DNA of 64,000 nucleotides, from assembly GCF_964656455.1 (NCBI RefSeq), contig NC_135722.1, positions 109,188,234 to 109,252,233 on the forward strand, given 5' to 3'. The position numbers were made by a program, and so were the translations under genes. Under the pieces are notes generated by a model. It saw only the letters and a list, made by a program, of their open reading frames with translations, was not told the origin of the DNA and ran no database searches. The DNA is from Halichoerus grypus (taxonomy: Eukaryota > Chordata > Mammalia > Carnivora > Phocidae). Shown piece after piece: positions 57,708 through 64,000 of the stretch (positions within the stretch are counted from its first letter, which is position 1; each line of letters opens with the position of its first letter).

Positions 57708-58727
57708 AGGCTGGGAAGATGGCAGAGTAGGAGGACCCTAAGCTGACTTTGCCCCATGGACACAACTAGGTAAATAAACCAGAAGACAACCTCACCTCAG
57801 CGTAAATGAACCAGAAAAAAACCAAAGACTAGCAGAACAAACTCCACAGCTAAAGACAGAGATGAGGCCACATCAAAGAAGGGAGGAAGGGTGGGAGGCA
57901 GTGCAATGTGAAATGGACCAGGCATTCCGTGGGGAGGGAGAGGCCCACTGTGTGCAGAAGGGCAAGAAACAGACTTCTGCACCAGGGAGCCCACATGGCA
58001 AAGACAAGTCCCCATGACATTTGGTTTTGAAAGTGAGAAGGGCTGAATTCCATGAGTTCTTACAACCAGAGGGCAGGCACCATCTCCCTCCCCTGCCCGA
58101 CTGTGGGAACCAGCACAGCCCCGATATTCACTACCTCACTTGCTTACACCAACCCCTCTGCCCCCACAAACCCCACACTTCGGCAGATCTACCCTTCCCA
58201 GTCACTCTTGCCTCAGTCCCAGAGCCGCAGGTCCCCTCCCCCAGAAGACCAGTGCAAAGTTTGCCAACCCACGTATCCTGACCAGCACACTTTGCAGGGC
58301 CTCAGTGCTGGTGGCGGCTGCAGGGGACCCAGCAGAAGCCTGAGGTACACCTTGTTAAAACTGCGCACCCTGACCAAACAGCCCCAGTCACTGAGGGGCA
58401 GATGAAGCTCTCATTTCACAAGTAGACCAGTGCACAACTTATTAAAACTGGACACCCCATCATGTCCGGTGACGTAACACTGCCCCCAACAGGCAAAGAC
58501 AGTCTCTGCAAACAACTGGACTGAAGGAGAAAGTGGCCAGGACACAATAGCAGGGCAAACAAAACACATATAGGAGAAACTCCCTAAAACACCAGGTACT
58601 AGGGAGCAGTGGACACTGCTCTACAGGACACTCCAGGACCTCTTCTTTATAAGGACACTACTTTCAAGAACAAGAGAAGTACCTCACTTTCCTAACACAC
58701 ACAAACAGACACAGAGAGTTAAACAAA
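57708..58727 (+). promoter_or_regulatory. L1 5' UTR (internal promoter region)
   Basis: About 1 kb upstream of ORF1. Contains an AAGATGGC motif within the first 20 bases and a C-rich block at 58060-58400. In L1 elements this region drives internal RNA polymerase II transcription. Frames that overlap here (57797-58405, both strands) are by-products. Activity is inferred from family knowledge only; this copy is old. Confidence 0.75.
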
Positions 58728-59424
58728 ATGAGACAGAGGAATATGCCCCTAATGAAACAACAGGACAAAACCACAGCAAGCAAAACAGAGATAAATAATA
58801 CATCTGAATGAGAATTTAAAATAATGATCATAAAGATACTCACTGGACTTAAGATGGTGCAGGACATCAGTGAGATCCTTAACAAAGAGATAAAAAATAA
58901 TCAGAGATGATGAACACAATAAATGAAATTAAAAATACACTAAGAGATAAATAGCAGGCTGGAAGAAATAGAAGAATGAATGAATGATCTGAAAGAGTAA
59001 TAGAAAGTATTCAAGCTGAGGAGGAGAGAGAAAAAAATATGCAAAATGAAAATATAGGGAACTCAGCAACTCCATCAGTGTGATAGCATTCATATTATAT
59101 GGATCCCAGAAGAAGAGAGAGAAAAGGGGGCAGAAAATTTTTTTGAAGAAATAATAGCTGAAAACTTCCCAAATCTGTGGAAGGAAAAATAAATTGAGAT
59201 CCAGGAGGTACAGAAAGCCCCCAATAAAATCAATCTAAGGAGATCCACACCAAGAGACACAGTAACTAAAATGACAAAAAGTAGTGATAAAGAAAGAATT
59301 TTAACAGAACAAGAGAAAAGGAGACCATTACATAAAAGGGAAACCCCATAAGACAGATTTTTTAAGAGAAATTTTGCAGGCCAGAATAGAGAGGCAGGAT
59401 ATATTCAAAGTGCTGACTTATGTG

Positions 59425-59616
59425 GGGGTGCCTGGATGGTTCCATCAGTTAAGCATCTGCCTTCAGCTCAGGTCATGATCCCAGAGTCCTGGGATTGAGC
59501 CCCATGTCAGGCTCCCTGCTTCATCCTCTCTTCCCCACTTGTGCTCTCTCTTGCTATCTCTGTTGCTATCTGTCTGTCTCTCTCTCTCAAATAAATAAAA
59601 TCTTAAAAAAAAAAAA
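59425..59616 (+). mobile_element. SINEC, sense, first of a tandem pair
   Basis: gggggtgcctggatggttcc head and a 12-A tail. It is preceded by atgt after the TSD copy aaagtgctgactt (59407-59419). It lacks its own 3' TSD; 12 bases (59617-59628) separate it from the next SINE. Confidence 0.93.
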
Positions 59617-59628
59617 GTTCTCATATAT

Positions 59629-59811
59629 GGGGCACCTGGGTGGCTCAGCTGGTTAAACGTCTGCCTTCGGCTCAGGTCATGATCCCAGGGTCCTGGGATT
59701 GAGACCTGTGTCGGGCTCCCTGCTCAGTGGGGAGTCTTCTTCTCCCTCTCCCTCTGTCCCTTCCTCCCCCACTTGTGTGCTCTCTCAAATAAATAAATAA
59801 AATCTTTTTAA
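59629..59811 (+). mobile_element. SINEC, sense, second of a tandem pair
   Basis: ggggcacctgggtggctcag head and tail aaataaataaataaaatctt. Followed at 59812-59824 by aaagtgctgactt, the exact partner of 59407-59419, so one TSD brackets both SINEs. Confidence 0.95.
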
Positions 59812-60598
59812 AAAGTGCTGACTTGTAAAAATCTGCATCCAAGAATGCTCTATCATTCAGAATAGAAGGAGAGATAAAGAGTTTCCCAGACCAACAAAAG
59901 CTAAAGGAGTTCATGATGCCTAAACCAGCCCTATGTGAAATGTTAAAGGGGACTCTCTGAATGGAAAGAAAAGACCATAAGTAAGACTACAAAAAGTAGG
60001 AAACATAAAAGCAGTAAAAATAAATATATCTGCAAAAACCAGTGAAGGGATTCACAAAGTAAAAGGATGTAAAATACGACACCATATACCTAAAATGTGG
60101 GATGGAGAGGAGTTAAGAATGGGTCCAAGCTTATGTGCCAATCAACCTAATACAGACTGCTATATACAGAAGATTTATATCCAAACCTAATGGTAACCAC
60201 AAATCAAAACCCAGTAATAGATATGCAAAGAAGAAAAAGGAATCCAAGTAGATCACCTAAGAAATCCAGCGAACCATGAAAGAGAGCAAGAGAAGGATCA
60301 GGGGAAAACTACAAAAACAACACCACCACAAGTAACAAAATAGAAAAAAAAAATCTATCGATAATTGTTTTCAATGTGAGTGGACTAAATGCTCCAATCG
60401 AAAGACATATGTGACAGAATAGATAAAAGAACAAGACCCATCTATATGCTGCCTACAAAGACTCATTTCAGACCTAAAGACACCTGCAGATTGAAAGTGA
60501 GGCAATAGATAAACATCTATCATGTGAATGGATGTTAAAATAAAGCCAGAGTAGCAACACTTACATTGGACAAAACAGACTTCAAAACAAGGACTGTA

Positions 60599-60793
60599 GG
60601 GGCACCGGGGTTAAGCATCTGACTCTTGACTTTGGCTCAAGTCATGATCTTGGGGTCAGGAGATTGAGCCCTGCATCAGACTCTGCGCTCAGGAGGGAGT
60701 TTGTTTGAGATTCTCTCTCCCCCTCTCCCTCTGCCCCAGCCCCCATCCTTGCTCTCTAAATCAATCAATCAATCAATCAATCAATCTTTTAAA
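60599..60793 (+). mobile_element. SINEC, sense, with (AATC)n tail, TSDs
   Basis: Divergent head (ggcaccggggttaagcatct), body, and a tail of seven AATC units (about 60759-60786). TSD aaggactgta at 60589-60598 and 60794-60803, inside L1 ORF2. Confidence 0.93.
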
Positions 60794-61568
60794 AAGGACT
60801 GTAACCAGAGACAAAGAATACTATAAAATAATAAAAAGATATAACATTTGCAAATATTTATGCATCCAACATGGGAGTACCCAAATACATTAAACAGATA
60901 ATAACAAACATAAAGGAATTAATTGATAATAATACATTAATAGAGGGGGACATTAACACCCCACTTACATCAATGGACAGATGATCCAAGCAGAAAATCA
61001 ACAAGGAAACAATGGCTTTGAATGACACACTGGAGCAGATGGACTTCACAGCACAGACATATTCAGAATATTCCATCCTAAAACAGCACAATACACATTC
61101 TCTTCAAGTGTACAAGGAACATTCTCCAAAATAGATCACATATTGGGCCACTAAACAAGTTTCAACAAATTCAAAAAGATCAAAGTCATGCCATTCCTCC
61201 TTTCTGACCACAACACTATGAAACTAGAAGTCAACCACAAGAAAAAATCTGGGAAGAGCACAAATACATAAAGGTTAAATAACATGCTACTAAACAACCA
61301 ATGGATCAACAGAGAAATCAAAGAGGAAATCAAAACTTATATGGAGAGAATTGAGAATGAAAACACAATGGTGCAAAATCTTTTGGGATGCAGCAAAAGT
61401 GGTTCTAAGAGTGGCTTATAGCAATACAGGCCTACCTCAAAAAGCAAGAAAAATCTCAATAAACAACCTAACCCTACATCTAAAAGAGCTAGAAAAAGAA
61501 CAAACAAAACCCAAACCAACAGAAGGAAGAAAATAATAAAGATCAGAGCAGAACTGCATATAAATACA

Positions 61569-61586
61569 TATATATATATATATATA
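61569..61586. repeat. (TA)n microsatellite in L1 ORF2
   Basis: tatatatatatatatata. Confidence 0.9.
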
Positions 61587-61969
61587 AAATGAACAGATCA
61601 ATGAAACAGGAGCTGGTTCTTTGAAGAGATCGACAAAATTAATAAACCTCTATCCAGACTCATTTAAAAAAGGGGGGAAGGCCTTAATAAACAAGACCAG
61701 AAATGAAAGAGGAGAAATAACAACTGACATCACAGAAATACAATTGATTTTAAGAGAATATTATGGAAAATTATATGCCCACATATTGGACAACCTAGAA
61801 GAAATAGATAAATTCCTACAAACATATAACCTACCAAAACTGAAGCAGCAGAAATAGAAAATCTGAGCACCTGATTACTCCCAACAAACAAAAGTCCAGG
61901 GCCAGATGGCTTCACAGGTGAACTCTACCAAAAATTGAAAGAATTAATACCTATTCTTCTTCTCAAACA

Positions 61970-62030
61970 AGGGAAGGGAAGGGAAGGGAAGAAAGGAAAG
62001 GAAGGAAGGAAAAGAAAGAAAAGGAAGGAA
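61970..62030. repeat. (GGGAA/GGAA)n tract in L1 ORF2
   Basis: agggaagggaagggaaggga followed by GGAA/AAAG units, at a site where L1 normally has a short A/G run. Confidence 0.95.
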
Positions 62031-62090
62031 AACTTCCAAATTCATTCTATGAGGCCAGCAGTACCCTGATACCAAAACCAGATACACTAC

Positions 62091-62157
62091 AAAAAAAAAA
62101 AAAAAAAAAAGAGAGAGACAGAGACAGAGACACAGAGACACAGAGAGACAGAAAGAG
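62091..62157. repeat. A run plus (GAGACA)n tract in L1 ORF2
   Basis: About 20 A, then gagagagacagagacagaga and related units, expanded from a short A run in the L1 consensus. Confidence 0.93.
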
Positions 62158-63751
62158 AGCTACAGGCAAATAAATCTAATGAGCACAGATGCAAAAATCC
62201 TCAACAAAATATCAGCAAACCAAATCCAACAATACATCAAAAATATATATATATTCAACACGATCAAGTGGGATTTACTGCCAAGGTGCAAGATTTGTTC
62301 AGTTTTCACAAATCAATAGGTGTGATCCATCACATCAGTAAGAGAAAGGATAAAATTTATATGATCATTTCAATAGATGCAGAAAAAGCATTGTATAAAG
62401 TACAACATCCATTCATGATTAAAAACCCTCAACAAAGTAGGTTTAAAGGAAACATAACCTCAACATAATAAAGGCCCTATCTGAAAAACCCACAGTTAAC
62501 ATCATACTCAGTGGGGGAAAACTCCCAATTTTCCCCTAAGGTCAGGAACAAAACAAGGATGTCTACTCTTACCACTTTTATTCAATACAGTACTGGAAAT
62601 CCTTGCCACAGTATCAGACAACAAAAAGAAATAAATGGCATCCAAATTGGTAAGGAAGAAGTAAAACTTTCACTATTTGTAGATGATGTGATACTATTTG
62701 TAGAAAACCCTGAAGACTCCACCAAAAAAACTACTAGCACTGATAAATGAATTCAGTAAGGTCACAGGATACAAAATCAATGTACAGAAATCCATTGTAT
62801 TTCTGTACACTAATAATGAAGCAGCAGAAAGAGAAATTAAGAAAACAATCTCACTTAAAATTGCACCAAAATAATAAAATACAGAGGAATAAACCTAACC
62901 AAAGAGGTGAAAGACTTGTACTCTGAAAAGTATAAAACAATGATGAAAGAATTTCAAGACAACACAAAGAAATGGAAAGACATTCCATGTTCATGGATTG
63001 GGAGAGCAAATATTGTTAAAACATCCATACTGAAGTGATCTACAAATTTACTGCAAGTGATATACAAATTTAATGCAATCCCTATCAAAATACCAACAGC
63101 ATTTTTCATAGAACTAGAAGAAGCAATCCTAAAATTTGTATGGAAACAAAGCAAGCTAGAAAAAGAAAAACAAAACTGGAGGTATCACAACTCCAGATTT
63201 CAAGTTATACTAAAAAGCTACAGTAATCAAAACAGTATGGTATTGGCATAAAACTAGACACATAAATCAATGGAACAGAATAGAAAACCCAAAAATAAAC
63301 CCACAACTATATAGTTAATTAATCTTTCATAAAGCAGGAGAATATGCAATGAGAAAAAGATATTCTATTCAAAAAAGTTGTTAGGAAAACTGGACAGCCA
63401 CATGCAGAAGAATAAAACTGGACCACTTTATCACACCATACACAAAAATAAACTCAAAATGGATTAAGGACCTAAATGTGAGATGTGAAACCATAAAAAT
63501 CCTAGAAGAGCTCACAGGCAGTAACTTCTCTGGCATTGGTCATAGCAACATCTTTCTTGTTATGTCTCCTGAGGTAAGGGAAACAAAAGCAAAAAGAAAC
63601 CATTGGGACTACATCAAAATTAAAAGCTTCTGCACAGCCAAGTATCAATCAACAAAACTGAAAGGCAAACTACTAAATGGGAGAAGCTATTTGCAAATGA
63701 TATATCTGATAAAGGACTAGTATCCAATATATACAAAGAACTTATACTCAA

Positions 63752-64000
63752 CTTATCTCTGACAAAGCAGGAAAGAATATCCAATGGAAAAAAGACAGTC
63801 TCTTCAACAAATGGTGTTGGGAAAACTGGACAACAACATGCAGAAGAATAAAACTGGACCACTTTCTTACACCATACACAAAAATAACTTTAAAATGGAT
63901 GAAAGACCTAAATGTGAGACAGGAAAATATCAAAATCCTAGGGGAGAACACAGGCAGCAACATCTTCGACCCTGATTAGCTGTAACAACTTCTTACTAGA
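63752..64000 (+). mobile_element. Younger 5'-truncated L1, sense, runs off the window
   Basis: tctctgacaaagcaggaaag starts again in a part of ORF2 that already occurred at about 63325-63345. 63752-63985 repeats 63325-63545 (compare acatgcagaagaataaaact at both). Its text agcaacatcttcgaccctga is closer to the 41448-43105 L1 than to the older host copy. The remainder lies beyond the window. Confidence 0.82.

Larger units (their letters stand above)
58728..59960 (+). pseudogene. L1 ORF1 (RNA-binding protein), broken, with two SINEs
   Basis: Starts at the ATG of aaacaaaatgagacagagga and ends at the TGA of gggactctctga. Intact ORF1 is a nucleic-acid-binding trimer of the L1 ribonucleoprotein. Family-type text is visible at 'aattttgcaggccagaatagagaggcaggatatattcaaagtgctg' and 'aggagagataaagagtttcccagac', the RNA-binding C-terminal half. 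Stops and frameshifts occur throughout, and a SINE pair (59425-59811) sits inside. Not functional. Confidence 0.85.
57708..63751 (+). mobile_element. Long sense L1 with 5' UTR, decayed ORF1 and ORF2
   Basis: Order: 5' UTR 57708-58727, ORF1 58728-59960, inter-ORF region 59961-60340, ORF2 from about 60340 to 63751. The start ggctgggaagatggcagagt includes an AAGATGGC box, like the YY1 site at the 5' end of human L1. Three SINEs and several microsatellites lie inside, and stops and frameshifts disable both ORFs. The 3' end is not visible, because a younger L1 begins at 63752. Inside L1 ORF2 the RT catalytic box reads FVDD (62676-62687), where L1 usually has FADD. Confidence 0.93.
60340..63751 (+). 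pseudogene. L1 ORF2 (endonuclease and reverse transcriptase), broken
   Basis: The N-terminal endonuclease part shows codons for DHILGH (near 61134) and a SDHNTM-like stretch (near 61204), both signatures of APE-type L1 endonuclease. The reverse transcriptase part contains frames at 61621-61857, 62268-62468 ([19 protein letters not shown]) and 62511-62750 with the FVDD box. 63057-63251 and 63478-63720 encode C-terminal pieces. A SINE (60599-60793), (TA)n at 61569-61586, a GGAAG tract at 61970-62030 and an A/GAGACA tract at 62091-62157 interrupt it. The start codon is corrupted by an A run. Non-functional. Confidence 0.88.

Overview
The window is nuclear DNA from a mammal of the order Carnivora, most likely a caniform. 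The evidence is sixteen recognisable copies of the carnivore tRNA-Lys-derived SINE (SINEC), many flanked by intact target-site duplications (TSDs), together with carnivore-type L1 LINEs and the usual mammalian fossil repeats (MIR, L2, MaLR-type LTRs, MER5, Tigger). Several SINEs have the tRNA-region spelling CAGTCGTTAAGCG. The ursid-type and mustelid-type SINE spellings I know do not appear, so a pinniped is my best guess, from remembered SINE subfamilies only. I see no confident protein-coding gene, tRNA, rRNA or CRISPR array. The window reads as intergenic or deep-intronic sequence, and almost every long open frame falls in a repeat.

Layout. 1-17.8 kb: unique AT-rich sequence with scattered SINEs, a 5'-truncated antisense L1 (451-1059), MIR and L2 relics, MaLR LTRs and two unexplained CpG-dense patches (11.24-11.51 and 12.03-12.30 kb). 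17.88-18.31 kb: a long GGT/GAT trinucleotide minisatellite with a purine-rich tail. 18.5-32 kb: more relics, and an L1 with an inverted 5' end and clear TSDs (23.28-23.97 kb). 31.84-32.66 kb: a solo LTR whose 3' end is repeated inside an AT-rich satellite. 35.44-36.69 kb: a Tigger-type DNA transposon broken by an L1, itself broken by a second L1 that seems to carry a transduced 3' flank. 40.4-48.6 kb: L1-dominated; a 1.65 kb antisense carnivore L1 (41.45-43.1 kb) and a much older antisense L1M (44.7-48.6 kb) split by a SINE and an LTR-like element. 54.3-57.2 kb: L2 with a nested SINE. 57.7-64 kb: a long sense L1 with 5' UTR, dead ORF1 and dead ORF2, invaded by three SINEs and, at the right edge, by a younger L1.

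Nothing here is a convincing new system. The observations most worth checking are two L1 3'-end architectures (one with a second 3' UTR module), the probable L1 3' transduction in the Tigger nest, a SINE pair sharing one TSD, the GGT/GAT array with a 54 bp internal duplication, and a minus-strand 101-codon frame at 1639-1944 followed by a poly(A)-signal-like site.
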